A stretch of 60,787 bases of DNA from Candidatus Poseidoniales archaeon (GCA_012959275.1 DUDM01000058.1:367-61153), one strand, 5' to 3'; numbered from the stretch's first letter, positions 36,601-45,929 are shown. Numbers and translations are program-made. Notes: generated by a model from the sequence alone, not told the origin.

Positions 36601-36607
36601 GGCTAAG

Positions 36608-37507
36608 ATGGTGGGCGGTAATTGCCGCCTTGCATTTGCCTTTGGCCACCGAGGAGACACATTTCATGGCTCTCAGGTACAACCAGGCTTGAGGACTGTA
36701 CAAAGCAGTCTTCAGGAAGCACTCTATGAACTTGGATTTATCAAAAAGGCAAATGCTTCGGGACAACCATGTATTCTTTCCAGTCGGACAGATGCTGGAG
36801 TTCATGTTCGGATGAATATTGCAGCCATCGACATCCCAGAGGCAGTATGGGATGGGATGGGAGAGTCCGGTTTCCTTACTGCAATGAATGATCAATTAGA
36901 TGGCGACATCGCAGTTTGGGGTGCGCAAAAGGCCGGAAATAATTGGAATCCAAGAAGAGCGATTAGCAGAACATATCGCTACCGGCTTGAGGGCTGTTTC
37001 GATTGGCGAGGAGCAGAAAAAAAACAGTTTTGTGAATGGCTCAATGTTTTTGTTGGTCAACACGACTTCAATAATTTCAGGAAGGTCGATGAAGTTCCAA
37101 GCACGGTTAGAGAGATACTGAGTCTAAAGCCTTGGATTGAAAATGAAATTATCATTGGTTTTGAAATTCAAGGTAGGGCATTTCTATGGAATATGGTAAG
37201 AAGAATTGCTGCTGCCCTTTGTGGACTATCAAAAGGTGTATTTACAATTGAAAAGGTACTACAGGCCCTAAATGAACCAAATGTCGAACATGATTTGGGA
37301 TTGGCTGTTGCTGATTGGCTAATACTGTGGGAAGTAGAGCATGAAGAAATTAATTTGTCTCAAAAAGCCCGAGTGTTGATACTTGAACATCCATTGAGTA
37401 GACCACCAAATAGATATGACAATAGGGCCAATGATAGATGGATTGAAAGAGCCAAATTAGAACAAATAATGTTGTGTCATTCAGAGTGGGAAGGACTCAT
37501 CTCTTGA
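36608..37507 (+). CDS. truA: tRNA pseudouridine synthase A (TruA)
   Basis: A 299-residue TruA-family enzyme that makes pseudouridine in the anticodon arm (positions 38-40 in bacteria). It shows F-H-G-S-Q-V-Q-P, the catalytic Asp in S-S-R-T-D-A-G-V-H-V, R-x-Y-R-Y-R in I-S-R-T-Y-R-Y-R-L, and F-L-W-N-M-V-R-R-I, all family signatures. The C-terminal ~60 residues are an extension with no known motif. The 3' end overlaps the convergent ribK by 11 bp. Confidence 0.92.
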   Translation: MVGGNCRLAFAFGHRGDTFHGSQVQPGLRTVQSSLQEALYELGFIKKANASGQPCILSSRTDAGVHVRMNIAAIDIPEAVWDGMGESGFLTAMNDQLDGDIAVWGAQKAGNNWNPRRAISRTYRYRLEGCFDWRGAEKKQFCEWLNVFVGQHDFNNFRKVDEVPSTVREILSLKPWIENEIIIGFEIQGRAFLWNMVRRIAAALCGLSKGVFTIEKVLQALNEPNVEHDLGLAVADWLILWEVEHEEINLSQKARVLILEHPLSRPPNRYDNRANDRWIERAKLEQIMLCHSEWEGLIS

Positions 37508-37946
37508 GAGATAATTCCATCTCATCCCCATCAACTAAGTCCAAATGTTCTCTGAGAAATATTCCTGCGATTACCTCCACAACATCAACATGACGTGTCA
37601 AATCGGGGATTAAAACTGCACAGGGAATATCATCTCCGTCTACTACAATATTTGCAAGGTAGGCAGTTGCAGCCCCAAAGGAAACTCCATCTCGCATGAA
37701 TCCTTCAACCTTTTTTGCTTCAATACCTTCGACATTAACAATATTGGTTTCTTCATCTGTTGAAAGGCCTGCTAAATTTCTCAAAGCAAGTTGATTTTGC
37801 AAGGATTCGCCTTCTACTGTTAGGTTGAGTGTACCTGGCCATGCAGTCATCCCTAATATTCTCTTAAATTGGCTTTGATAATGAGGTTGAGACATGAATA
37901 CATGAGCCCGACCAAGGCCAGAACTAACAGTGCCCACTATCCTCAT
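37497..37946 (-). CDS. ribK: CTP-dependent riboflavin kinase (archaeal RibK)
   Basis: A 149-residue protein of the archaeal RibK family (PF01982), which phosphorylates riboflavin to FMN with CTP instead of ATP. The N-terminus has G-T-V-S-S-G-L-G-R-A and F-K-R-I-L-G-M-T, the conserved P-G-T-L-N-L-T follows, and later G-A-A-T-A-Y and H-V-D-V-V-E-V-I-A. The order and size match the family closely. It is one of the clearest archaeal-only genes in the window. Confidence 0.9.
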   Translation of the reverse strand: MRIVGTVSSGLGRAHVFMSQPHYQSQFKRILGMTAWPGTLNLTVEGESLQNQLALRNLAGLSTDEETNIVNVEGIEAKKVEGFMRDGVSFGAATAYLANIVVDGDDIPCAVLIPDLTRHVDVVEVIAGIFLREHLDLVDGDEMELSLKR

Positions 37947-37988
37947 CGAGATATGCGAGTGGCTTTTGATTCATCAAGATACGGATTA

Positions 37989-38876
37989 TCACAACTGCAA
38001 AGTCATACCCTCGTGAGCGACTTCCCAACCTGCCTCGATTACTTTTTGATATTCTTTTGAATTGCTCCTGTGTAATGGATTGGTATGATTAAGATGAAAG
38101 AAAATTATTCTTACATCATGGATTTTCTTATCGTCCAAGCGTTGGAGGGTTTCTTCGACAGTAGGGTGAGGTATTTCTTCTGCCGCACGATTAGGGATTT
38201 CATCCAAAGACCAAAATGTGCCATCGATTAGGGCAATGTCTACTGACAATTTTGAAAACCATTCCTCAATGCTTTCACAACCATGTAGAGTTAGAGTTTC
38301 TTGCCAAGAATCATGGTCCGGTAAAAATAGCAGCCGTTTTGATGGACCAGAAATTAAGAATGCATGGGTATCAGATAATTCATCACGATGTGGAACCCTG
38401 ATGGGAGTTATCGTGAAGCCACTTTGAATTGTCGGTTTGATAGATTTGTCAGAAAATACTTGAGGAATGAAAACGCCTTGCTGAATCAAGTTATTCCATG
38501 CCGGTGTTGCCTGCATTAACTGTAAAAATGAATTGCTACAATGCAATTTTAATCCAGATACTCCCATCACTTCTCTTCCAAATAATCCCAAACCGTCAAC
38601 ATGCCCAAGGTGAGCATGACTAATCCACAGTGTGTCCAATGGTCTAGGCTCGGAGTCACTATCAAACCAAGTCTCAAATTGACTGGCTAATTTTCTTGTA
38701 GCCTCAAATAAATGAGTGCTATGATCAGAACCCACCACCCCTAAACTTACTGGACTACGATGCAAGGAGAAATCTGAATGGATATCAACGCAGCATTGAC
38801 GAACACAACCTGCTTGAGGGCGGCCGCCATCTTGAGCGATTCCAAGAACCGTGGCGCTAACATGTCTCGGCTGCAT
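37989..38876 (-). CDS. PqqB-like metallo-beta-lactamase-fold hydrolase
   Basis: A 295-residue MBL-fold protein. The N-terminus has V-L-G-I-A-Q-D-G-G-R-P-Q-x-G-C and C-C-V-D as in PqqB relatives, the metal motif is modified to I-S-H-A-H-L-G-H-V-D-G-L, and later come V-P-H-R-D-E-L-S-D-T and F-L-P-D-H-D-S-W. The same order is seen in stand-alone PqqB-like proteins of organisms that do not make PQQ. No other pqq genes are seen here, so PQQ synthesis is not claimed. It is divergent from the glycine C-acetyltransferase gene with a 76-bp gap. Confidence 0.8.
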   Translation of the reverse strand: MQPRHVSATVLGIAQDGGRPQAGCVRQCCVDIHSDFSLHRSPVSLGVVGSDHSTHLFEATRKLASQFETWFDSDSEPRPLDTLWISHAHLGHVDGLGLFGREVMGVSGLKLHCSNSFLQLMQATPAWNNLIQQGVFIPQVFSDKSIKPTIQSGFTITPIRVPHRDELSDTHAFLISGPSKRLLFLPDHDSWQETLTLHGCESIEEWFSKLSVDIALIDGTFWSLDEIPNRAAEEIPHPTVEETLQRLDDKKIHDVRIIFFHLNHTNPLHRSNSKEYQKVIEAGWEVAHEGMTLQL

Positions 38877-38952
38877 GTTTTCTGATATCGGCCCTTATTC
38901 ATTGTCTTTTGTAGCCACAACTCACATCAACCGGACCTCTCGTCTAGGCAAT

Positions 38953-40134
38953 ATGGGCGGCGAAACTAATTGGATGAATGAGCGGTATGCAGAGTTGCAA
39001 AGTCAAAATATTCAGTGGGAACCACCAACCTTGGAAAGCGCAAGTACACCTCGTTGCGAAATGGATGGAAAGGCAATGATAATGCTCTCTGCAAATAATT
39101 ACCTGAATTTAACAACCCATCCAAAAGTGGTTGATGCAATGGTCCAAGCGACCTTGAAATTTGGGGCTGGTTCAGGTTCAGTGAGAGCAATTGCGGGAAC
39201 CATGGATATCCATTTAGAAGCAGAAAAAAAGGTTGCTGCATTCAAAGGTGTTGAGGCTTCATTGATTTATTCAGCAGGTTATACGGCTAACGTTGGCCTC
39301 ATTCCTACCTTGGTGAAGGGAAAGGATGATGTTATCATCTCAGACCAATTGAATCACGGTTCAATCATCGATGGAGTTCGATTAACTAAGGCCAGTCGTG
39401 CCGTATATCCTCATAATGACATGACAGGGCTCGAAGCATGTTTGAAAGAGCATAGTAATGCAGATAGAAAATTGATTATTACCGATGGAGTATTCAGTAT
39501 GGATGGAGACATTTCTCCACTCGATGAGATTAGTGAATTGGCAGAACAGCATGGTGCTATGGTCTATGTTGATGATTGTCATGGAGAAGGAGTTCTGGGT
39601 GAAACTGGTGCTGGCATTGTTGACCATTTCAAATTGCAAGGAAAGGTGGATTTTGAAATTGGGTCATTTTCCAAGGCACTTGGAGTACAAGGCGGCATAG
39701 TCGCAGGTAGCGATACAATGCGAACTCATGCCCTAAACCATAGCCGTTCATGGCTATTATCTGGAAGTCAACCTCCGGGGGTTGCTGCCGCACAAAAAGC
39801 CGCAGTAGAAGTATTGATGGAAGAGCCTCAACATCATCAACGGCTATGGCAAAACACTGAATATTTCCGGAAAGAAATGCATTCTCTCGGCTTTGACCTC
39901 GGAGTATCAACCACTCCGATAATCCCTGTCATGTGTGGAGAATCAGCGCGTGCTAAGCAGTTATCACATGGATTGCGTGATGAAGGAGTGATGGCAGGAG
40001 CCATTGTTTTCCCAATGGTTTCAAGAGATGGTGCAAGAGTTAGAAACCAATTATCCGCGGGGCTTTCAAAAGATGATATTGAAGAAGTCCTGAGAATCTA
40101 TGAATCGGTAGGAAAGCAAATCAACCTCATCTGA
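38953..40134 (+). CDS. Glycine C-acetyltransferase / alpha-oxoamine synthase
   Basis: A 393-residue PLP enzyme of the alpha-oxoamine synthase family (KBL, BioF, SPT, ALAS). It has S-A-N-N-Y-L-N-L-T, F-G-A-G-S-G-S-V-R-A-I-A-G-T, D-D-C-H-G-E-G-V-L-G, and the PLP Lys in G-S-F-S-K-A-L-G-V-Q-G-G. R-A-I-A-G-T and the overall pattern fit 2-amino-3-ketobutyrate CoA ligase (threonine breakdown), but BioF- or SPT-like activity cannot be excluded. ATG 38953 (M-G-G-E-T-N-W) is chosen; the open frame starts at 38851 and overlaps the divergent gene. Threonine dehydrogenase is not in the window. Confidence 0.85.
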   Translation: MGGETNWMNERYAELQSQNIQWEPPTLESASTPRCEMDGKAMIMLSANNYLNLTTHPKVVDAMVQATLKFGAGSGSVRAIAGTMDIHLEAEKKVAAFKGVEASLIYSAGYTANVGLIPTLVKGKDDVIISDQLNHGSIIDGVRLTKASRAVYPHNDMTGLEACLKEHSNADRKLIITDGVFSMDGDISPLDEISELAEQHGAMVYVDDCHGEGVLGETGAGIVDHFKLQGKVDFEIGSFSKALGVQGGIVAGSDTMRTHALNHSRSWLLSGSQPPGVAAAQKAAVEVLMEEPQHHQRLWQNTEYFRKEMHSLGFDLGVSTTPIIPVMCGESARAKQLSHGLRDEGVMAGAIVFPMVSRDGARVRNQLSAGLSKDDIEEVLRIYESVGKQINLI

Positions 40135-40135
40135 T

Positions 40136-40723
40136 TTACTCTTCCTCAAACTTGGCAACAACCTCTTCAAGTTCTTCATCGCCTACCTGTGGCTCTTTCT
40201 CAAAGGGTGTTTCATTTCCATCGAAGGGATCGATATTAGCCTCTAACATCGATAATAATCTCCACCGGGGCGCCCAAGACATGTGTATGTAAATTGGCCC
40301 AGGAAGAAGTAAACATAACCAAGCACCTAATACCCAAAAGTCGACAATCTCGGTCATCTCTAATGTTAACCAAGAGAGGCCAATAAATGGCATTGGGTAG
40401 AGCAACTTACGCGGCGGTGCTAATGGATTCCTCTTGCTAATGCCAACAGATATCCGTGAAATCAGGCCCAATAGAGAAGATGAAGTAACCAAAATTAAAG
40501 CATGCATCAAGAATGTCTTCCACCAATCCATCAAATCCCATTCGGTAAATTGCCCCATAGGCAATAGTAGAGCTAAACTGATGAGTAATCCATAGAGAGC
40601 ACCAATGAATGCAGGATGAGAAAGGTCCAATGGCATTCTAATGAAGCGTTGAGACAAGCCTCCTCCAAGTACTAAATTTCGCTGCTCTCGCGGCAATTCA
40701 TTGATGGAGTCGCGCCAAGACAT
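40136..40723 (-). CDS. Membrane protein of unknown function
   Basis: A 195-residue protein with about four hydrophobic segments (A-L-Y-G-L-L-I-S-L-A-L-L-L-P; A-L-I-L-V-T-S-S-S-L-L-G; a Trp-rich pair near the end) and an acidic tail (G-D-E-E-L-E-E-V-V-A-K-F-E-E-E). I do not recognise a family. ATG 40723 (M-S-W-R-D-S-I-N) is chosen over a TTG at 40750. The upstream neighbour is a membrane protein 36 bp away on the same strand, and the two may be co-expressed. It ends 1 bp from the convergent PLP-enzyme stop. Confidence 0.6.
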   Translation of the reverse strand: MSWRDSINELPREQRNLVLGGGLSQRFIRMPLDLSHPAFIGALYGLLISLALLLPMGQFTEWDLMDWWKTFLMHALILVTSSSLLGLISRISVGISKRNPLAPPRKLLYPMPFIGLSWLTLEMTEIVDFWVLGAWLCLLLPGPIYIHMSWAPRWRLLSMLEANIDPFDGNETPFEKEPQVGDEELEEVVAKFEEE

Positions 40724-40759
40724 AGTGAAATCTAAGCCTGTGGATTTCAAGTATAGATA

Positions 40760-41425
40760 TCAACCTTCGCCGTTGGTTGAGTCATCTGTCTCCATCTTGG
40801 CATTGCGTAGCAAGGCGCCAAACTCAATTTCATTTTGACCTGGTGTTGTATCCAACCAATTACGTTCTAGTAGACCTGAATCATCTTCTTCTCTAATTCG
40901 GGCAGATTCAAAATCATCTCCACTGCCATTTTGCATATTTCTCAAAGCAATCGCTTCCTTCAGAAAAAAGAGGTGCAAATCAATTTGATTTTGCTTTGCT
41001 GATTGAAATAACCAAAGTCCAAAGTCTGTTCGTCCTTGGTCTTCGAGAGTTATTGTCCATTCCCTGCTCAATTGTCTTTTTACCACTCTCAAATTCACCT
41101 CTCCAGCATCTTTCCATCCTCGTAAATGATGCAGCATGACAATTGAATCACTATCTTCTTCACCTATCCATGGATGCGCATTGTTTACACAAATAGGAGT
41201 CTCTCTAATTGCAGCAATTCGTTTAGAGAAAAAGGCTGTAATAGCAAACAAAAAAGGCAGAATGATAATGCTGAATATTCCATAATAAAACAATATTAGA
41301 ATAAAGATAATTAGCAAACCTGAAATAATAATCAACAAGGATTTAATCAATGGCTTGACCATCTCTGAAAAGCGCTCAGTCTGTCTAAATAGGATAAATC
41401 CTTCAGGTATTTCATCAAATTCCAT
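40760..41425 (-). CDS. Two-TM membrane protein of unknown function
   Basis: A 221-residue protein. Two hydrophobic segments lie close together near the N-terminus (I-K-S-L-L-I-I-I-S-G-L-L-I and I-I-L-P-F-L-F-A-I-T-A), followed by a soluble domain of about 150 residues. The arrangement resembles a short-loop hairpin anchor with a cytoplasmic domain. The C-terminus is acidic and polar. No family is recognised. The start codon ATG 41425 lies within the end of the DUF309 gene (overlap 11 bp), so translation of the two is probably coupled. Confidence 0.6.
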   Translation of the reverse strand: MEFDEIPEGFILFRQTERFSEMVKPLIKSLLIIISGLLIIFILILFYYGIFSIIILPFLFAITAFFSKRIAAIRETPICVNNAHPWIGEEDSDSIVMLHHLRGWKDAGEVNLRVVKRQLSREWTITLEDQGRTDFGLWLFQSAKQNQIDLHLFFLKEAIALRNMQNGSGDDFESARIREEDDSGLLERNWLDTTPGQNEIEFGALLRNAKMETDDSTNGEG

Positions 41426-41837
41426 CAACTTTCAACTCCTCTGACAAATGTATCTGAACGAGATTGCAATTTAGATTCCAGTCGGCATTATTTGCAGCGA
41501 TAAAATAGGATTCTATTTTGGCCAATAAATGACCCACATCTATACCCCATAAATAAGTGAATTTCAAGTTCCCTGGCCGGCCCATTTTTTCACATAATTT
41601 TGACCACATATTTGAAACTCCACGTGGATTCTCTTTTTGATACTGATAGAGAAGGGCAGCACATTGAATCAAACCTTGAAGTGCCTTATATTGTGGTTCT
41701 GGAAAATCAACTTTTAGCCGCTTCCACAAATCTTCCCACTCTTCATGGGCTTGCCAATATCTGCCATTGTTGAACTCTGAAATACCCACCATTAACAGAG
41801 CCATTTCGACATCATTCAGAGGCAAAGGGGTGGTCAT
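41415..41837 (-). CDS. DUF309 family protein
   Basis: A 140-residue helical protein with the DUF309 (PF03745) signature: F-N-N-G-R-Y-W-Q-A-H-E-E-W-E-D-L-W, followed by K-A-L-Q-G-L-I-Q-C-A-A-L-L-Y. The H-E-x-W-E-x-x-W motif is very characteristic. The function of the family is unknown. It is the first gene of a three-gene minus-strand unit with two membrane proteins. Confidence 0.85.
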   Translation of the reverse strand: MTTPLPLNDVEMALLMVGISEFNNGRYWQAHEEWEDLWKRLKVDFPEPQYKALQGLIQCAALLYQYQKENPRGVSNMWSKLCEKMGRPGNLKFTYLWGIDVGHLLAKIESYFIAANNADWNLNCNLVQIHLSEELKVDGI

Positions 41838-41890
41838 CTAATGCTCTTGAGGATGGGCATCCCGCATAGAGATTAGGGGTTGTTTTTCCG

Positions 41891-41907
41891 CCTCCACGTA
41901 GTGGAGG
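41891..41907 (+). promoter_or_regulatory. Perfect 7-bp hairpin in the leader of the DUF835/AAA+ operon
   Basis: CCTCCAC-GTA-GTGGAGG is a perfect inverted repeat with a 3-nt loop, 57 bp before the ATG at 41965 and preceded by a short T run (TGTTTTTCC). It could be an operator, an RNA hairpin in the 5' leader, or a terminator of upstream transcription. The T run lies before, not after, the stem on the plus strand, so a plus-strand intrinsic terminator is unlikely. Another 7-bp/3-nt hairpin occurs at 53745. Confidence 0.5.
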
Positions 41908-41964
41908 GGTGGCAGACATTCAAATGATGGGAAAGAAGCGGTCCTAACCTAAGGCGGTGCAAAA

Positions 41965-44013
41965 ATGGTTGAACTACCGAGCGGGAGTATCGAAGAAACT
42001 CGTCGCGGAGGACCAGATGTACTACAGGTGATGGTCCAAGATATCGTTTCATCTTCAGCCGATGGCTACATCCGAAGTGAGCGCAGACCGGAATCGGGTT
42101 TACCCCGAATTGGATATCTTGTATTTCGAGAAGGGCAACCAGCGATGGCCTTACACGAAGGCGAAATCACACGCTTAGGATTGGATGCATTGATGGAATT
42201 AGAAGAGGATGCGATGAGTATTGAAGCCTTATTGACTTTGCACCAAGGAATTGATACTCGAACTATAATCGAATTACATTCAGAGGCAATCCTACATCTC
42301 GATAGAATTGAAGAAAGCAATCCTGATTCAACAAATGACACTCTCGCCGGAGAATGGTGGAATGAAGAAAAAATCCAAAGTTTGTCTTGGAGGAAAGCAA
42401 CCGACTTGCCTGACTTGATTCCTTCAATGCAGGCTCCTGAATTTATTCGGCGCATTGGAGAAGCGAGGATTGGGGGGCATTCTTCTGATGAGACTCTAAT
42501 GGGGGGGCATCTGCACTTAATCGATTGTCAAGAAATAAGTTTGGTTATGGAATTAGCGGGTGAACTAAACCGGCGAGGAAGGCCACTCATTTCAATTTCC
42601 AGATTACGTGTCGAAAAGCAATTGGAATTTTATCAAGAAGAAGGTAATACTTGTTTTTGGTTAGTAGAAAGGCCAGAAGATGCAGAGCATATCGGACCTT
42701 CTCTTGAAGGACTATTGAGACTCATCGAAGGCTGGCTCGAGGAGCACCGTTCCGCCGTCATCCTGTTCGATGGATTTGAATTCTTATCAGGAACCCACGG
42801 TGATAGCAGGACAATCGGTTTCTTGAGGCGCTTAGCAGACTTGGTCAGGGATAGTGACGACATCATGTTAATGCCAGTCACCCTCGATTCATGGGAGGAA
42901 ATAATTCAGAATCAATTATTGAGAGCAACCGACCCATTGTCAACCGAACTAATCGAGGAATGGTTGATTGACCCTGATGTTCTCGATGACCATCCTTTCA
43001 TGGAATTGGTATTGGATGATTCAGAAGCAGCAGCAGTTGAGTTTGCATTAAATCAAAAACTTGGCGTTGATGAAGAGGTTCCAATTCCAGAAGGTGAATC
43101 CCCTGTAATTGGAACGAGCAATGATACCTCGCTCGATGAATTAATGAAAGGGTGGGCAAAAGAATCGACGGTTCAAGAAGACGGAGTCTCAACAACTTCC
43201 AGCGCTGTAGAATGGACGCCTAGTTTCCATTCTGGAGCGACCGGTGAAGAAATTGTAGCAACCGAAGAGCATATCGAAGAGCAAGTTGAAGAAGAAGAGA
43301 TAGTGCAAATTGTCGATAAATCTATTCAGCCAAGACCAGCAGTGAAAAGAAAGAGGCGCGTAAAGAAATCGATTCCCAAAACAAATATCAGTCCTCAATC
43401 AATCCTCAAAGCAGTTGCAGCAAAAGAGGTTAGTATCGCTGAAAGCATTCCTGAAATGAATAGAATGTTAACAGATGAACTACGAGATGCATCTTGCAAT
43501 GCTACTGAAAAAGAATTAGAATTACCTGAAATTGAAAAGTCTGCTAGGGCTTTTCAAAAAGCCTTGGAAGCAGGAAGTGAACATGCAGGAACAAGGATTG
43601 ATTCAAGCAAGATTCCCGAATTAGTTGATGCTCAAAAAATAAAGACCCATGTAGATGAATGGAATGAAGCTGCAGAACAAAATAGGGCTAAGAATAATGC
43701 AGAATGGCCCCCTTATACTGATCTAGATGATGCCGTCTCCCAAAAATTGCAAGCAGCAACTGAGGCTGCAATCAATCCCCCTCATCTCGATGATAGCCGT
43801 GATCGGAAAACTATTGGCCCGATGAAAGCCAGACCGGGGTCAGAATTAAAAAACAAAATAAACACCAGCAAGGACCTCCAAGAAAGGCGGCAAAGAGCTA
43901 GTGACCCTGCGACGATTGAGAGAAGAGTAAGGGAAAAAGAAATGCAAGCCTATCGAGAATTTCAGATGGAAGGAAAGATATCCCGTGAAAATCTACCAGA
44001 GGTTGAGGACTAA
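41965..44013 (+). CDS. DUF835 protein, partner of a DnaA-like ATPase
   Basis: A 682-residue soluble protein. Residues about 15-120 form an N-terminal domain with D-G-Y-I-R-S-E and I-G-Y-L-V-F-R-E-G-Q-P-A-M-A, which resembles PATAN/DUF2226-type sensory domains. Residues about 185-315 match DUF835: A-V-I-L-F-D-G-F-E-F-L then R-R-L-A-D-L-V-R-D-S-D-D. The remainder is long, acidic and largely disordered, with a basic patch (R-K-R-R-V-K-K) near 460 and a helical end. The stop TAA overlaps the ATG of the AAA+ gene (TAATG), so both products are made together and probably interact. DUF835 has no settled function; it is found mainly in archaea. Confidence 0.7.
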   Translation: MVELPSGSIEETRRGGPDVLQVMVQDIVSSSADGYIRSERRPESGLPRIGYLVFREGQPAMALHEGEITRLGLDALMELEEDAMSIEALLTLHQGIDTRTIIELHSEAILHLDRIEESNPDSTNDTLAGEWWNEEKIQSLSWRKATDLPDLIPSMQAPEFIRRIGEARIGGHSSDETLMGGHLHLIDCQEISLVMELAGELNRRGRPLISISRLRVEKQLEFYQEEGNTCFWLVERPEDAEHIGPSLEGLLRLIEGWLEEHRSAVILFDGFEFLSGTHGDSRTIGFLRRLADLVRDSDDIMLMPVTLDSWEEIIQNQLLRATDPLSTELIEEWLIDPDVLDDHPFMELVLDDSEAAAVEFALNQKLGVDEEVPIPEGESPVIGTSNDTSLDELMKGWAKESTVQEDGVSTTSSAVEWTPSFHSGATGEEIVATEEHIEEQVEEEEIVQIVDKSIQPRPAVKRKRRVKKSIPKTNISPQSILKAVAAKEVSIAESIPEMNRMLTDELRDASCNATEKELELPEIEKSARAFQKALEAGSEHAGTRIDSSKIPELVDAQKIKTHVDEWNEAAEQNRAKNNAEWPPYTDLDDAVSQKLQAATEAAINPPHLDDSRDRKTIGPMKARPGSELKNKINTSKDLQERRQRASDPATIERRVREKEMQAYREFQMEGKISRENLPEVED

Positions 44014-45929
44014 TGGGTAGTAGTAGTTTATCGGCGGCTGTTGACAAAGCAGTTAATGCACTTGGAGAGGCAAAATATCTACTTCTTTCAGGTGATGAGA
44101 AAACAAAAACGAAAGGAAGGCGGGGCAGTTTATTGGATATCTCATCTCCTGCTGCCCGCAATACTTCATCGATTATTTCAGAAAGAGTGCTTGGTCCCAA
44201 AACGGATGTCGATTGGAAAACAATAGATTTGATGCCTGACATGAGAGCATCTGCTGACCGAGAATTAAGCAATATAGTCAGTGAAAGGTTTGCTGCTATG
44301 AGATCAAGGATGGAATGGTTGGAAACTCCGAGTGGAGAAATACCTTCAAGAAGCGGCGATTCTGATACCGCCCTTGGATTCACAGAAGATGGTGAACCGA
44401 TTTGGAGAGAGGTCGTAGGTGAACACCGAAAACGGCTAATGGCATTGGAACCATCAAGCGTTGCTCACAATATTAAAACCATACAACCACAGGAAATAAT
44501 TGGCCCTGATTGGCCATCTCAAATCCCCAGCCATTCACCATATGATTTCGCAGGATTCCATGTCTGCCCAGAAAATTTGAGAGCAGCAAGAGCAGTTGAT
44601 ACCATTCTTGATGAGCCATGTAGCAGATGGAATCCCTTACTATTAGAAGGAGGGCATGGGACAGGGAAAAGCCACCTTCTTTGGGCCTGTGGTCAGCAAA
44701 TGAAACTACAAGACCCACTTCGTCAAGTCAGAATTTTGAATTCCAGTCAATGCTCGGACAAAAGGCCTGAAGGGTGGGAGAGAACTTTGACTTCGACCTC
44801 AATGCTGTTGGTAGATGATTTACATGAAATAAGCGATGCCAATCACCAAAACCTTGGAGAAATAATTGATTGGGCAATCAATGCTGGTTGTCAAGTGGTG
44901 ATAACCTCTAATGGATTTGAGCATCGCAAATTACCGCCATCTCGACTAAAGCATGTCTTAGTTGATTCAAGGTGGGTTTCGTTGAGGAGACCCCGAAAAG
45001 CCAGTCGAATGACATACCTGAGAGAAAGGTCTGCAACCAGACGTTTGCTCATCGATGATTCTGCACTTGCAGTTGTGGAGGAGTGCAGCCCAGGTGACTG
45101 GAGGTCTCTTTCACAATCGATTGAAGTTCTTGCCGAGAGTATTGAAAGAGGGGCTGCATTTGATTCAAGCGAAGATATTAGAAATATTTTCTCCACCATT
45201 CCTAATGAGCCTGAGGAACTCCATAGCGATGCTCAATTAGATTCTGCTTCACTTGCAACAGAGTTGATAGAAGAGGCCATTAAATCAGCAATTCATCTAC
45301 CATTGGAACCAGATATTACATTGGTTTCATCGATGCAAGAAATAGTTGATGATGATTATCAAGTTCCTGATTTAATGCCTGCAAATTCTGAAACTGCGGT
45401 CAAGAACCTCCTTGACAGACACCTCGGCGAAGAATTGCGGAGAATGTCAGAACCGGTAGGAGATGCTATCGGTGTACATGAAAGAGAGCGTCATTTTATT
45501 GATGAAAGACGTACTCCAAGTTCTGATGAAATGATTAAAGTCAAAAACGACCTATCCACTCTTGATTTGCAAATTGATGCAAAATTTGATCTGGCCTATC
45601 ACAAAGTCGCTGATGAAAAATCACAACTAATTACATTGCTAGATGAATTGCAATATCTATCTGAATCAATGATTAATGCAGGTGCAAGAGACCTTATTCG
45701 GATGGTTGACAGATTATATAACATCGAAATGCAATTGCATCAACTCGACCCAGAACGTTGGCCTGTTCCATCAATGCCGAAAAATAAGAGACGTGTGAGG
45801 CGGAAGATGCCTGAACCTGAAGTCGAGGAAACATTCAGCAGTCCACAGGCTGGAAACCGTTCTGTTGCAACGATTAGAACTTTGAGAATATTGCAACCAA
45901 CTACTGAACAGATTTCGGAGGAAGAGTAA
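44013..45929 (+). CDS. DnaA/Hda-like AAA+ ATPase without DnaA DNA-binding domain
   Basis: A 638-residue protein. Residues about 190-370 form an AAA+ domain very like DnaA: Walker A G-G-H-G-T-G-K-S-H-L-L (213-223), Walker B L-L-V-D-D-L-H-E-I-S, sensor I V-V-I-T-S-N, and the arginine-finger segment L-V-D-S-R-W-V-S-L-R. Its N-terminal 190 residues are polar and partly disordered. After the AAA+ lid come about 250 residues of helices and coiled coil with a basic K-N-K-R-R-V-R-R-K patch near the end. No DnaA domain IV helix-turn-helix is seen. Archaea normally start replication with Orc1/Cdc6, not DnaA, so the role is open. Translationally coupled to the DUF835 gene. Confidence 0.75.
   Translation: MGSSSLSAAVDKAVNALGEAKYLLLSGDEKTKTKGRRGSLLDISSPAARNTSSIISERVLGPKTDVDWKTIDLMPDMRASADRELSNIVSERFAAMRSRMEWLETPSGEIPSRSGDSDTALGFTEDGEPIWREVVGEHRKRLMALEPSSVAHNIKTIQPQEIIGPDWPSQIPSHSPYDFAGFHVCPENLRAARAVDTILDEPCSRWNPLLLEGGHGTGKSHLLWACGQQMKLQDPLRQVRILNSSQCSDKRPEGWERTLTSTSMLLVDDLHEISDANHQNLGEIIDWAINAGCQVVITSNGFEHRKLPPSRLKHVLVDSRWVSLRRPRKASRMTYLRERSATRRLLIDDSALAVVEECSPGDWRSLSQSIEVLAESIERGAAFDSSEDIRNIFSTIPNEPEELHSDAQLDSASLATELIEEAIKSAIHLPLEPDITLVSSMQEIVDDDYQVPDLMPANSETAVKNLLDRHLGEELRRMSEPVGDAIGVHERERHFIDERRTPSSDEMIKVKNDLSTLDLQIDAKFDLAYHKVADEKSQLITLLDELQYLSESMINAGARDLIRMVDRLYNIEMQLHQLDPERWPVPSMPKNKRRVRRKMPEPEVEETFSSPQAGNRSVATIRTLRILQPTTEQISEEE

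Noticed and set aside
37989-38876. PQQ biosynthesis locus
   Set aside because: The MBL protein resembles PqqB, but no pqqA, C, D or E is near, and PqqB-like proteins occur widely without PQQ synthesis.
40136-41425. Secretion or toxin-antitoxin module formed by the small membrane proteins
   Set aside because: Size, membrane topology and the DUF309 neighbour do not match any known toxin-antitoxin or secretion set; left as unknown.
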